Assembly (NCBI GenBank): GCA_963921825.1
Contig: OY997595.1
Location: 62,589,879 to 62,653,878, forward strand
Length of the DNA: 64,000 nucleotides
Direction: 5' to 3'
Source: Erodium maritimum
Taxonomy: Eukaryota > Streptophyta > Magnoliopsida > Geraniales > Geraniaceae
Part shown: positions 30,614-41,718 of the stretch, piece after piece
Layout of the letters: each line of letters begins with the position of its first letter
Position numbering within the stretch: position 1 is the stretch's first letter
Made by a program: the position numbers and the translations under genes
Notes under the pieces: generated by a model
The model's database searches: none
The model's input: only the letters and a program-made list of their open reading frames with translations
What the model was told of the DNA's origin: nothing

Positions 30614-31845
30614 CTTTTTTTTGAAACGAGTAATGAGGTATTGTATTACTGTAGAACATCAACTTTGTAGGGTAGGACATAACTGTCCAGGATTTCAGAT
30701 ACATGTCCCGACCGGCCGTAGCTCGCCAGGCGCTCATGGATCCATAAAAGTAGTCTGCTTTGTCTCGCAGATCCGAACTCAGGAGTTCCTCTTACCGACA
30801 TCTCAAAAAAATAACTACCCAACGTCCTAGTCCTATATAGCCAAAAATTTATTCGATGTAATACAGAATAATAACCTGGAAAAATAGCCTTCAGTGCGGA
30901 TTTCTCGAGACCTCCCGGTAGCAGTAGTCCTAGGTCTGTGGGTATAGGCCCCAAAAGGCCCATCCCACCCCCGCTGTGGGTAGTCATTCTCCCCTCGAGG
31001 GGCCATACCCCTACGGTCGCGTTTCCTGGACCTGGCCCAATCTGGTGACTTCCATGTGCTCATGTGTGCATGTCGCTCCACCGGAAGTCCCTGTCCCCTT
31101 CCCTATCTTGGCCTTCCGTAGTCGAGAGCCGATTCCGGGGTTATACTGTAGCAGACCGCGAAGATTCGCCGGTATCCCCTCCTGAGTATACCGGTGCACC
31201 GGAACTCTAGAAAGGCACTGCTGCATCTGTTCCTGGACTCGCAAGCCTACCTCTTCCTCTATATGCGGCACGAACGTCATCGGTTCAGGGGATCCTTCCA
31301 TCGGAACGATCACAGTCACTGTCCTAGAAGGGTACCATCGATCCCGAAGGTCAGTAACTAAAGGAGGGGTCGACGGTGGCAGCACTGCAGGCCCTGGTGG
31401 AGACGCCTTTATGTGTGGCCATTGATCGGCCCGTTCCGGCGGAGAGTTGGACGTCGCTGCCGGTTCCGGACAGCGCCGCCAGAACAGGCGATCGGGTACA
31501 GTCTACTGGTGCAGGTGCAGACCGAGTTGCTGCTCGGGGACAGGTCCGTGACGCAGCCCTACCGACCGAGTGACGGAGACCTGAGGATGCAGTCCGCCCA
31601 GTTGATCGGGGAGAGGGTGGCTACGCGACGACAGACGCGGGATCGCAGGCTGTTGCAGACGACCGTGCGTGATACAAGGACGGCGGTGCAGGGCTGTGAA
31701 CGGGGAAGCAACGAGAGCACCTAGCTGCATGGTCGAGTCGGGAGAAGAGGCTGAAGCACGGAGAAGAACCGTCGGCGACGATGGTTCCCAAGTCGGGTTA
31801 TGGGTGAACCCCAACTAGAGTTTGCAGAGCGTTCTTTTTAAGGTT
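30614..31845 (-). mobile_element. Retroposon of family X, copy 1
   Basis: It starts with a T run (complement of poly(A)) and shares a series of blocks with 33899-34955: GCGCTCATGGA(T/C)CCATAAAA, CTTACCGACAT, and CGAGACCTCC followed by GTAGTCC. Unit A lacks it (continuous ATTTTCCAAAATAACTATTT near 2812). The interior has GC-rich open frames on both strands that are not conserved with copy 2. Probably a non-autonomous non-LTR element. It now lies upstream of SABATH-B. Confidence 0.65.
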
Positions 31846-32197
31846 AGCCCCCCAAAAAATATTTAACCCTTAAAACTAATATGAACATGTGATCCAATCC
31901 TATAATTATTTTGTATTGCCGGCTGCCGCCCAAAACCTAGCAAGATCGTACTAAACAAATAATTAAGGGTGTGGAGCACATGTAGGTCTTGTAACAGATT
32001 AGATCAGCCTACCAGATCCAATCTCATGACCCGTGTAATTCGTCCTTATTCGAACCCAACACTGTACTAAGAGTCAAAGACACGTAGGTCTTCTTCGTCT
32101 CTAGTCTGTACTAACCCTATTTCAGTGTTTTTCTATACATTTTCCTTTGTTTATGATCATTTCTGTACGAACACTTTTAGATTCATATGTCACAGCC

Positions 32198-32207
32198 TTG
32201 ACACGTG
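32198..32207 (+). promoter_or_regulatory. W-box/G-box overlap in SABATH-B upstream region
   Basis: TTGACACGTG combines a WRKY core (TTGAC) with a G-box (CACGTG), the latter bound by bHLH/bZIP factors such as MYC2. It lies in a roughly 95-bp segment (about 32164-32259) that is missing from unit A. Motif presence alone does not show function. Confidence 0.35.
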
Positions 32208-32966
32208 ACTCTTTCCAACAAGTTGAGAGGTATTTTTCTTATCATGGATTGTTTTTTTCACCACTACATATTGCTACGGGAACAAGACCGAAACAACAAC
32301 GATTAACTATGGAATTAGCTAGTTGCCTTCATATGAATGGTAGTGATCATGGTGCAACCAGTTATGCCAACAACTCAATCGCCCAGGTACTCTCTCCTAT
32401 CCTAGTTCAATCTACATAACTTGGTGCATGTTCTTAACTAGAAAAAAAAAAACATTTTGTTGGTGTAGAGGGCGGCTATAACCAAGTCAAGGCCGATAGT
32501 AGAGCAAACTATAAGGGCTATGCGGCTTCCTGAACCGGATCAGTGTTTTGCCATCGCGGATTTGGGCTGCTCTTTCGGAGTCAACACTTTTTTGTCCCTC
32601 TCCAACATCGTCGATGTCATTGCGTCTTTGTCCAGAGAAACGGGGCGGTCTCCCGAAGAACTTCAAGTCTTCCTTAATGATCTTCCTAGCAACGACTTTA
32701 ACTCAGTTTTCATGTCGTTGCCTGGTTTCTACCAGAGGCTCTCGAACGAGAAGGATGGCGACTATGTGCCTTGTTATGTCTCTGGAACCCCGGGTTCTTT
32801 CCATGGAAGGCTCTTCCCCAATTCGAGCCTCCATCTTGTTCACTCTTCTTACGGTCCACATTGGCTTTCTCAGGTTTTTATGTTCATCTACTATTTTTTG
32901 TTCTTACAATCAATTTAACTCTTATATACACATGAATCTTGATAAGGGTTGGAGGAATATATTATA

Positions 32967-33670
32967 GGGAAAAATGTATTTTAATACATTGGTAAACTTT
33001 TATTCGTCGTTTAATGCCCTAGCTTGTTTTTTTTTTTTGCATTTTAATACCCTGACAAACTATTATTTTCAGCTTCATATCCAACCGTTAACTTTTCATC
33101 CAAAAGAATAGGGTATTTTTATGAAATTTCAAGAACAAATTATAAAAAAAAATACTAATTTAAAAAATTATTGATTTTTTCTTCATATGTAAATATGTAA
33201 AATAATTATGTATAACAATTAATTCTAAAAAATTATTATTTATAAATATGTGGAGTATATAAAATAGTAATTAAAAAAATCTGATTTTTGTTCAAATGTA
33301 TAAATTTGATTGTTTGAATTATATAAAAATATGATTTTTAAAATATATAAAAACTGGTTTTTTTGAATTATATAAAAATATGATTTTTTGAATTATATAA
33401 AATTTGATTTTTTGAATATATAAAAACTGAATTTTTATAATATTTTTTGAAATATATAAAAAAAAAACCTGATTTTTTTGTGGTAGGTTTTGAAATTTTG
33501 ATTGGGCTCAGGGGGTATTTTGGACTTTTAATCCATTTGGATGGAAAATTAACGGTTGGGTATGCAACTAAAATTAATAGTTTGTTAGGGTATTAAAATG
33601 CAAAAAAAACGAATTAACTTTTTTAAACTGCAAATAAAAGTTTGTCAAAGTATCAAAAAGAAAATTTTCC
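32967..33670. mobile_element. Mutator-like non-autonomous element in SABATH-B intron 2
   Basis: It is flanked by a perfect 9-bp duplication TATATTATA at 32958-32966 and 33671-33679, the Mutator hallmark. Unit A has one copy in GGAATATATTATATTC near 4340, the empty site. Ends GGGAAAAATGTATTTTAATAC and its diverged inverted form near 33640-33670 make long imperfect inverted repeats. The interior is A/T-rich with CTGATTTTTTT and TATATAAAAA words and has no gene. Confidence 0.85.
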
Positions 33671-33898
33671 TATATTATATTGAAGATGGTAAAAAAATAA
33701 TTTGAGGTATTCGGTTTTGGAGTTAAATGTAATAACATATTCTAAAGTATTAGTCTTTATTAGTCGCGTACGGAATAAAATTTGGGCTAAGATAAAAACA
33801 AATTTATAAATTAAAAAGTATCGAAAACTTAACCTAAATTTGTAACCGATTTATAAGGTATGTAAATAATTTATATAAATAACATATGATGGAGACTT

Positions 33899-34955
33899 TT
33901 TTCTAAGCGGGTAACCGGGGAAGTACATTAATGCACATAAGGAACCATACATGGTAGAGAGTAACCGCCTTGGGTTCCAGATAAGTATCTGGGCCGATCG
34001 TAGCAAGCCCAGCGCTCATGGACCCATAAAAATAGCCTACTTGATATGGTAGACAATACCTCACGGCATCCCCTTACCGACATTTCAACAATACAGAACA
34101 AGGTAAGAAAAAACCAAAAGTAAACCAAGCAAATACAACCCAAGTAAAAACGACCTAATTCAGAAAGCAGGCGGAAATAGAGTGCTCTGAGTGCGGTTTT
34201 CCCGAGACCTCCTAGCACCAGTAGTCCCGGGTCTATGGGTATAGTCTATAGGCGGACCCTCCCACCCTCGCCGGGTCTTCTCATTTTTCCGAAGGAGGCT
34301 GAATCACCTCCGTCTGTGAATCTTGGACTTCCTCCTTGTCCCTCAGCGATGTCCCTCGCGGGCTCGTCGTGATTCGCCCTTAACCAACTCTATGCTGCTC
34401 CTTCTTCCCGCGCATGACCGTGACTGGCGAGGGTTGCTTTAGATCCGGAGCAGTAGCGGCTGAAGAGCAGCCAGCGTTACACCGGTGTTGGAGGAGCCGA
34501 CATCCATCCCGATGAACGACATGGAGATGGCCTGGATTGACCAGAGCGACGACGTGAAATACGTTGTGGCCCTTGTGTTGCAGTATTCCGGTGCTCCGAG
34601 GACGGTGCAGTCGCCCAGGGTGATGGCGACGAGCTTCGCACTGTCGTTGACGCAGGCCAGATCCAAACTCGACCATGGGATGACGACGATGATCGGGCTC
34701 AAGGAGGGCAGCGGCGATCGAGCAGGGGAAGGCCAAGCGTCGTGAAGCAGGGAGAACGGGGATGAATCGGTGAGAGGTTGCCATGGCTGCCATGGTTGTA
34801 GTTGGAGGTTGCACGCCGGTGGTGAGATTGCAGGTCATAGTGGAGATCGGAGTGGTGGAGGACAGGAGAAGTGGACGACGGAGATGAAAAAACCCTAACA
34901 GGGTTGTTGTGGAACCCTAGAAAGGGTATTCAGAGCGCCATTAGATTACTAGTTC
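33899..34955 (-). mobile_element. Retroposon of family X, copy 2
   Basis: It is bounded by a perfect 16-bp duplication CATATGATGGAGACTT (33883-33898, 34956-34971) and begins with a T run. It shares ordered blocks with 30614-31845 (see copy 1). The interior near 34440-34740 has overlapping open frames on both strands of 85-150 codons with no recognisable domain. Absent from unit A. Confidence 0.8.
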
Positions 34956-34971
34956 CATATGATGGAGACTT

Positions 34972-36120
34972 ACGAAGGAAGTGAAGCGAAGCTAAGCCCC
35001 TTGACCTAACAGCCGCCTCTTTTCCTTTTTCTCTTCACCGCCGGCGACGCCATGGTTTCTGGCCATGGACGTCGCTGGTGGTGTCCTCCCCCCCTTCCTC
35101 TCTCCTCTCCACTCCATTAGCCTTCTTTCCTCGCTCGCTCTTGCCTCCTCGGTAGTTCCAGATCTGTGTCGTTGATGCACTCCGGCCGGCCTTCTTCCTC
35201 CGATGCGGCTCGCCGGTCTCCTAGTTCTTTGCTGCGTTCGGTTTGCAGCTCGCCGGCTCTCGTTTGTTCATCTTTGGTCGTCGCGGCTCTTAGTTGCCGC
35301 TGGTGTTGTCTATCTGGGACGGGGTTAGCTGATGGCTAGTTTTGTTCCTCTGGGCAGCTCGGCCTTTCGTCGGGGCTCTGTGGAGATCGGGAAGGTTCGC
35401 CGGAGCTGGTGGTCCTGGCTCGCCCATCCCGTTCAGCTGCTTACTCACTGGTCCGACAGATTTGTGGCGTGGCGGCGGGACAGCTCGGGTGAGGGACCGG
35501 GTAGGGTTCAACTTAGATCCGTCCTTGTTCTTGCGGCTTGGGCCTGGACAGACTTTTGGTTTGGGTCGGGCCTGGGCCTGGCCTGGGCCTGTTATGGGTC
35601 TGAGCTTGGGCTGGGTGTGGGTGTTTTACTGTCTTGGGTGTTTTACTGGCAGCGGCGAACACCAACCGGTCGGCCAGGAGGGAGAGAGACAGCGTCCAAA
35701 TCTTCAAAGAAGAAGAGATGGAGCCAGGAAACATAAGGGCGCAGATGAAGGGGGAGAAGTTACCTCGTCGTAGATCTGTCGCCCCTTTCTCAGATCTCAA
35801 TGAAACTGAGACCCATCGGCGGCCAGCACCAACCAGATGACCTGAGACGGTGAGAAAAAGCTCCAAAAAGTCGCCGAGGCGTGGATCTGAGCAACCGAAG
35901 CAGGAAGAGGTAGAGTTTCCGAGCGGACTGAGAGGGGAAGGAGGAATGGTAAGAGAAAAACGAAGAGAAAAGGAAGGGAAGAAGACCACCAATGACAGCC
36001 CCGAGAGCCTGCCAACGACGATCAAGCACCGAGAGAGAAGGAGAGACTCAGAGGCTAGGGTTTGGAAAATTCTAGAGAGAGGTCGCTGCTCCTCTCTCTA
36101 GAAAAAAGTATTTTTTTTTT
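34972..36120. other. Sequence replacing SABATH-B exon 3 region
   Basis: After the second copy of the 16-bp duplication the alignment to unit A is lost, and it resumes near 36150 (AAACATGCTATTCAATTAT, A 10255). The intervening DNA is GC-rich, with GGGCCTGGGCCTG-type repeats near 35555-35600 and purine-rich stretches near 35850-36100 ending CTCTCTCTAGAAAAAAG and a T run. It resembles the GC-rich parts of the neighbouring retroposons. Open frames of 130-170 codons occur on both strands but no domain is recognised. Confidence 0.5.
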
Positions 36121-36620
36121 TTACCCTCACTTGTATTTGATAATCTATCAAACATGCTATTCAATTATAAAAGTGTTGGTCATGCTCAATTTTCTCATGT
36201 TTTTATCCATGATATCCTAACATTTTCAACGGTATATTTTGGTCAATTTTAAAGGAGATGTTAACTAAAAGCTTAATTAGTATTTTTACCATTTTCAAAC
36301 ACATGTGGTCCAAATTAGTGTGATCATTAGATTGAAACCAAATGAACAATTCAAATTACAAGGTAAATATTTGTTTGAATTTTTAAAATTATAATATTCT
36401 TCCAAACAAAGGGCCTTTAATAGTATTTTATTATTATTATTATTTTAAAGTAATTAGTTTGCCCTACTAAATGTTTATCAATTAGGAACATAAAGTTAGA
36501 AAGCAGGGATAACATCGATTTCTAATTGAGTCGGAAATGTCATTTACAATTTATAACCGTCCGCGATCTTTTTCACACAAATTACACGAACCATACAAAC
36601 TGTTAAAAAATTTGAATGTT

Positions 36621-38440
36621 TTTTTTATCAACGAAAGCATAAGATAACTTACCCTCTCCTGAGGAAGAAAAAGGTTACAAAAAAACAATCTGTCTACAGA
36701 TTGAAGGCGGAAATCCTGAAATCAACAGAAAATCAAAAAACAGGGATGGGTACGCAGACCCAGAAGTGAATGGGTACGCAGACCCAATAGTGAAAGGGTA
36801 CATAGACCCTGAGTGAATGGGTGCGCAGACCCTCAGTGAATGGGTACGCAGACCCGGAGTGAATGGGTACGTTGACCCGGAGTGAATGGGTACGCAGACC
36901 CAGAAGTGAATGGGTACACAGACCCTGGAGTGAAAGGGTACGCAGACCCAGAAGTGAATGGGTACGCAGACCCTGAACAGTGAATGGGTGCGCAGCCCCG
37001 AGAGTGAAAGGGTACGCAGACCCTGAAGTGAAAGGGTACGCAGACCCTGAAGTGAGAATGGATACGCAGACCCTGAAGTGAGAATGGGTACGCAGCCCCA
37101 AGAGTGAAAGGGTACGCAGACCAAGAAGGAACAAACACAGAAAGACGGCTAAAAATGGAGATTCACACCCGAATATAGCCATCATGAAGCACAAAAAGAG
37201 GTCTCAAACCCAGATTTGCCAACCATAAAGCGCTGATAAACTAGCCATCTTCCAAAGTAATTACCAAAGACTTTACCCTTACTTGAGGAGAAAATTGTAT
37301 CTCATCGGCACCCAAACTCAACGAGTTAAAAGATACCGACACGCCGATGACCAACATCGCAAATCGGCAGAGATAAATCAATGCAAAAAACACTGAAACT
37401 CAAAACCCGTAAGAGGAAGGACTTCTCGATTTCCAAGGCCTAAAGACTCAGTACAACCCGTCATAGGCCAACACCTAAAGAATGACGGGCCCTACAACAA
37501 GACAGGAGTACCAAGGAAAACGAAAGGAGCCTAAATCGAAGGATGAGCAGTTTTCCTACTACTTACAGATAAAGCCTAAGAGAGAAGAACCAAACCTTCC
37601 GCGACAACCGGTGACAAAACAGAAGCACAACGAATCCGAACTAGGAAACGCCTCCCACGATGAAACTGGACGAAGACACCCGAGTGTCACCACGAACAAG
37701 TCCGGAAAACAGCCAAGCAATAAGAAGGGTCGGGCCCAAATCAGGCCCAATTCAGACACAATCCAGGCCCAAACCATGCCCTGATCCACCCGACCCGGGC
37801 CCAGACCCGGACCCGAACCCAAGACAAGTCCGAAGGCGCCCTACTCGAACCTAACTATTCCAGCCACCTCTGACAAACGATCCAAGCACTAGCGGCAAAA
37901 CAACGCCGGAGAGGATACAGACCGGGCACGGAGAGCAGCAAACACGAAGCCGGAAGGAGGGGGACCTGGAACCACACCGGCGAGAAGTCTAGTCGAGGAG
38001 AAGCACGTCCGCCGGAGTGAAGTCTGGTTGATCTGCACCACAAAGCCGGAGGAACCGAGCACCAAAAAGTCGAACAGCCCACAACGAATCTCTGTTGAGA
38101 ACCGTTTCCCACGATAGAATGAGCAACTCCTTGGTTTCCTGCCATGGCAGTCTCGACTGAACCACCCAAAACCTCCAACCAAGCCCAACGGTACTTCAAA
38201 ACGAACATCAAAAGCAGAGGAACCAAGGGAGCAAAAACAGAGGAAGAAAAGGGATGAGGAAGAAGAGGAAGGGAGGGGAAGAAGACCACCGGCGACCAGC
38301 TGGTCAGTGACGACCAGACCAGTCGCCGACGGCCTCAGAAAGTAGATCTATGTTAAGAAGTGGCAGCTGTGTTTTGAAAAGTAGAGAGAAGGGGTAGTCA
38401 AGGGAATTCTGAAGATTTAGTGTTTGTCATACGGGTTGTA
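36621..38440 (-). mobile_element. Retroposon with internal minisatellite
   Basis: It is flanked by TGTTAAAAAATTTGAATGTT (36601-36620) and TTGTTAAATTTGGATGTT (ending 38459), an imperfect long target-site duplication. The T run at the left gives a minus-strand orientation. Unit A has a single GTTAAAATTTTGGATGTT near 10395. It contains the repeat array 36746-37131, then GACCCGGGCCC-type words near 37790-37820 and purine-rich DNA near 38220-38290. No RT or other domain is visible. Confidence 0.7.
36746..37131. repeat. Minisatellite, 16 units of 22-26 bp
   Basis: The consensus unit is close to ATGGGTACGCAGACCCAGAAGTGA, containing the inverted pair GGGT...ACCC. Units vary at a few fixed positions (GGGTAC/GGGTGC, CAGACCC/CAGCCCC, ATGGG/AAGGG) and by 1-3 bp in length. 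Antisense translation gives repetitive peptides (CVPFHS, AYPFT), but frames drift with unit length, so this is not coding. No comparable array is present elsewhere in the window. Confidence 0.95.
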
Positions 38441-38879
38441 GTTGTTAAATTTGGATGTTGTTAGTTTTAGCTGTGAAAGGTCTTTTTTGCCTCTCTCATC
38501 ATCTTCTCTTCTCTTCTCTTCGTTAAGGTTCTTCATTTGCAACCGACTCTCATCCTCTGCTCTTCTAATCCTCTCTTCTCTTTGAGTTCCTCTAACTATA
38601 TACAGCTTTCATTATCATACCATTTAGCCAATTACGGCTTATCATAAGACATTTATGCTTACTAACTAAAAAAAAGTGATACCCATACCCATCCATCTAG
38701 TAAGCAACTAGCATATGAAAATCAAAATTCAGATACAATGGGTGATATGAAATTTATCCAACTGCACGCCCCAAGAAGCAGAACCAGTAAAAAAAGACAA
38801 CAAAACTAAAATTCATGGAAAACACTATAATCAAAATTAAAAACTGATTCATTATGTTGGATTAAAGAGTAGGTTGTAC

Positions 38880-39115
38880 GGACCATTGCATCGATAATGA
38901 AGACGAGTATCGTCCGATAACACAACTCCGGGAACTACTTTTCTGGGCAAAATAGATCCAACAATCGCCAAGTACATGAAGAATGTAGCTAACATAATCA
39001 CCTGATGATAAAAAAAAACGAACAGAAATTCAACATAAAAAAATGAACAAAATGTGATAAGGAGAAAACTAAAATCGACGCGATAGAGGAACATTCGCCG
39101 AGACCTATGAAGGAC
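38880..39115 (-). pseudogene. Delta14-sterol reductase (FACKEL-like) exon fragment, copy B
   Basis: The minus strand reads MLATFFMYLAIVGSILPRK, then [19 protein letters not shown], resembling the first transmembrane span and following loop of plant C-14 sterol reductases. The G at the end is followed by a GT-like donor context, and an AG acceptor precedes the motif near 39005, consistent with a genuine exon rather than a processed copy. Compared with copy A it has one copy of the 42-bp unit and a Gly-to-Arg change (PRK for PGK). Confidence 0.68.
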
Positions 39116-39905
39116 CAAGGACATGAAGAAGAGAAGAAGCCGGATCCATTTCATCTACTTTTGACATATTTTGATGTTTTGTGTGAAGTGTAACAAAGGT
39201 CGAGGGCAAAATGGTCATTTTTAAATTTTAAACAATACATGTGACATGACGTGTTCTGTTTCCTAACAGTGTCGTTATCTTGGACGAATTTTGATAGTTC
39301 GTATAAAAGCTGCCATATTTACATCTAGGAAGTGTGACAAAAGGTCGCGGACGGTTAGGATTTGTAAATGACCTTTTTAACTCAGTTAGGAATCGACGTT
39401 ATCCTTAAGTCGTAGATGGTTAGGAATTGTAAATTACCTGCCATTTTTCCAAAACAAATACGGATTATCAGAGACTAAAGTCTATTTGAAATGCAACAAA
39501 TCAGGGGATGGTCGAAGAAGGCGACATGGATTCCTTTAATATTCCAATTTACTTCCCATCAGTGACAGAAGTGAAGGAGATAGTAGAAAGAGAAGGGTCG
39601 TTCAATATTAATCTGCTAAATAGCTTCGAAACCAATTGGGATGGAAGCGACAGCAAGGCGGAAGAAAACTATGCTTTGAACGAGCAGAAAACCGGACTAA
39701 ATGTGGCAAATATCATGAGAGCCATCACCGAAACTCTGGTGGCAAGTCATTTTGGGGAGGATGTTATTGAAGATTTATACACTGAGTATGCCAAGAACAT
39801 CACCGATCATCTCCGCATAGAAAAGACCAAGTATTTCAACATTGCGATTTCAATGACCAAGAAGTAGATACTATGATTTAAATGTGAGATGTTGTTTTAG
39901 TTTTG

Positions 39906-39911
39906 AATAAA
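39906..39911 (+). terminator. Candidate poly(A) signal of SABATH-B
   Basis: AATAAA lies 38 bp after the exon 4 stop, equivalent to 11914-11919 in unit A. Confidence 0.4.
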
Positions 39912-40560
39912 TCCTCCTATGTATTGAACAATGTCTGTTGATGTCAAAATTGATTTTTTTTCATTTCTTTCTCAATTTAAGCGAATCTATAAAACATCGC
40001 TAATTTAAAAAAAGAAAACAAGATAAGGAATCGCATTTGCTACCCCGTTCTTGGTGAGTGAGCTTCTCTGTTTAACATTTGACAAAACTATTCTCAAGAC
40101 CATTTTTTTTTAGAAATAGAGTGCTAAAGACTTGTGGGGATCAACGAAAAAAAAGAAGTTTCAAAAAAACAAAAGAGTGCAAAGCATAATATGTATGATT
40201 CAAGAAACCAATGCTGACTACTTTGGATCAGTCATGTTAGAGCGACGAGAAGGTGCTGGCGAATTATAAACGCTAGCAGGTAAGTCGAAAACGTCGGCAG
40301 AACGATGGCGGAAATGTACTGATGGATACCTACGACGGTAATCTTAACGACGACTCTTTCAACCGATGCCAACGGCTCTATTGGTATCGATCAATGGTTA
40401 ACTCTTGTTTTTATACATTTCAATTTTGAAAAAAATAAAAATATATTGCTAATATGACCTAAAACTTGTATAAGTTTATATGTGTAGCAACCAAAAATCA
40501 CACTTTCCATTTCCAACTCACCCAACCTCAAAAACTTGTATTCTATGTTCTTTTTACGAA

Positions 40561-41153
40561 ATGGCGAGCAATTATCATACAAGAAGAGCGGTTCTAGCCA
40601 ACAAGATGAAGGTCGAGCGAATGTTGGAACGTGCAATCGAAGATAGCATCATCAATCCATCGGAAAGGTTGAGAGTTGGTTAAACGAAGTCATGATCCTA
40701 CCACAACAACGTAAGAAGTACTACATCAAGAGAGACTAGGTAACTGGCCACGAACGTTTAATGCATGACTATTTCAATAATCGTTCCCCCCCCCCCTCCC
40801 CCCGTGTACACTGAAACACAATTTCGTCGGCGTTTTCAAGTGCCAAAGGATGTGTTCACGCGTATTGTCCGTGAGTTGGAGCAAAAAGATGAATACTTCA
40901 GGCAAGGCATGGATGGTCTGGGTCAGGTATCAGGTACCATACACAGTATGATTGTCGAGGCAGAACGTCATACGTGCGATGACTACATTGAACAAATAGA
41001 TGAAGATGAGTCAAATGAACCAAGATTCGCGCAAGGAAGCTTCGTCTCGGCCAATGTCATAATAACAAATAACCAAATGATCAATGTGTTCATCATACAT
41101 TAAAAGTAGACCTCATCGAGCACATTTGGAATAAGTTTGGCGATGAAGAGTAA
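40561..41153 (+). pseudogene. Collapsed PIF/Harbinger transposase, copy B
   Basis: It starts MASNYHTRRAVLANKMK and is frameshifted near 40670. It resumes with GHERLMHDYFNN, a C-rich tract, then VYTETQFRRRFQVPKDVF, a clear HARBI1-like segment. It then jumps to DDYIEQ...NEPRFAQGS and ends IEHIWNKFGDEE. The DDE catalytic core is missing as in copy A. This copy preserves the N-terminal helix-turn-helix-like region better than A. Confidence 0.68.
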
Positions 41154-41718
41154 TTATCTTTCATTCTAGTTTAGTTCGATCAATATGTAAGCATTTTGAA
41201 TATCTTCAATGAAATGTCATTTCTATTTAATGTGTTTGCATTTAAATTACTTTTTTATATTATTTCTCTCTATTATCAACCTCTCCTATCAGTTTGTTGC
41301 AAAATCATGGACTGCAAATGATTTTGTTTCAGCCTAGCCAAAAGAAGAAAGAGAAACAATCTTATTATTTTTTTTATTCTATCAATCTCTCCCTTTTAGC
41401 TTCAGCCAGGCGCCTAGGCCTAATGACTATGGATGCTTTTAGTTTCCAAAAATATGCACAATAGGAGTATGGAAAAAGAAGGTCAAACTATGTTGTTCCG
41501 ATAAAGGGTGTTGAGACCGAATGATATCATTCCAATCAATAAAGATGAGATGAAATTGAGAAGAACATGGATTCTTCGAGAAGACTATGTGGCACGGAGT
41601 TGGTTGTTGAATAGTTAATTTGTTAGTTGTCAATCTAGTTTGTTAGAAGGGTTAAAGGGTCGTTAGAGAGAGTGAAATTGATCAGAACCGAAGAGAGGTA
41701 TAAAAGCAGAGCTGAGGT
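41154..41718. other. Non-coding duplicated stretch
   Basis: It is collinear with unit A 13965-14330, with a B-specific expansion near 41440-41520 and 41590-41690. It ends with AGAGCTGAGGT (41708-41718), the left target-site copy of the next insertion. No gene is seen. Confidence 0.5.

Larger units (their letters stand above)
36506..39400. mobile_element. Inverted-repeat element with captured gene fragment, unit B copy
   Basis: The left arm (36506-36577) and right arm (39327-39400) are inverted copies about 70 bp long at roughly 80% identity by eye. Both contain GCGGACGGTTA, TTGTAAATGAC and GTTATCC in the right-arm sense. Between them lie the sterol-reductase exon fragment and a later retroposon insertion (36621-38440). 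This copy shows the element structure better than unit A. Confidence 0.55.
32309..39867 (+). pseudogene. SABATH methyltransferase copy B, exon 3 missing
   Basis: Exon 1 (32309-32386), exon 2 (32469-32873) and exon 4 (39505-39867) are open, with the same GT-AG phase-0 borders as copy A. The 84-codon exon 3, beginning VPRGIENN in copy A, was not found between 32874 and 39504; the area where it should lie is occupied by unrelated sequence (34972-36120). Joining exon 2 to exon 4 would keep the frame (281 aa) but remove the central part of the methyltransferase fold after WLSQ. Exon 2 also has SSYGPHWLSQ instead of [10 protein letters not shown] in the substrate pocket region. SAM motif DLGCSFGVNT is kept. 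Most likely a recent pseudogene rather than a shortened enzyme. Confidence 0.82.

Noticed and set aside
34380-34838. 152-aa minus-strand frame in family X retroposon
   Set aside because: GC-rich DNA open in several frames on both strands, not conserved in the sister copy at 30614-31845, no recognisable domain.
35332-36029. Overlapping 130-170 aa frames on both strands
   Set aside because: Low-complexity GC-rich repeat DNA (GGGCCTGGGCCT words) with frames open in both directions; no domain and no conservation in unit A.
36746-37131. CRISPR-like array
   Set aside because: Units are contiguous with no unique spacers, in a plant retroposon, with no cas genes.
36675-37194. Long antisense frames with repeated CVPFHS/AYPFT peptides
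   Set aside because: They are translations of the minisatellite; three overlapping frames show the same peptides because unit length varies, and there is no start, domain or non-repeat coding context.
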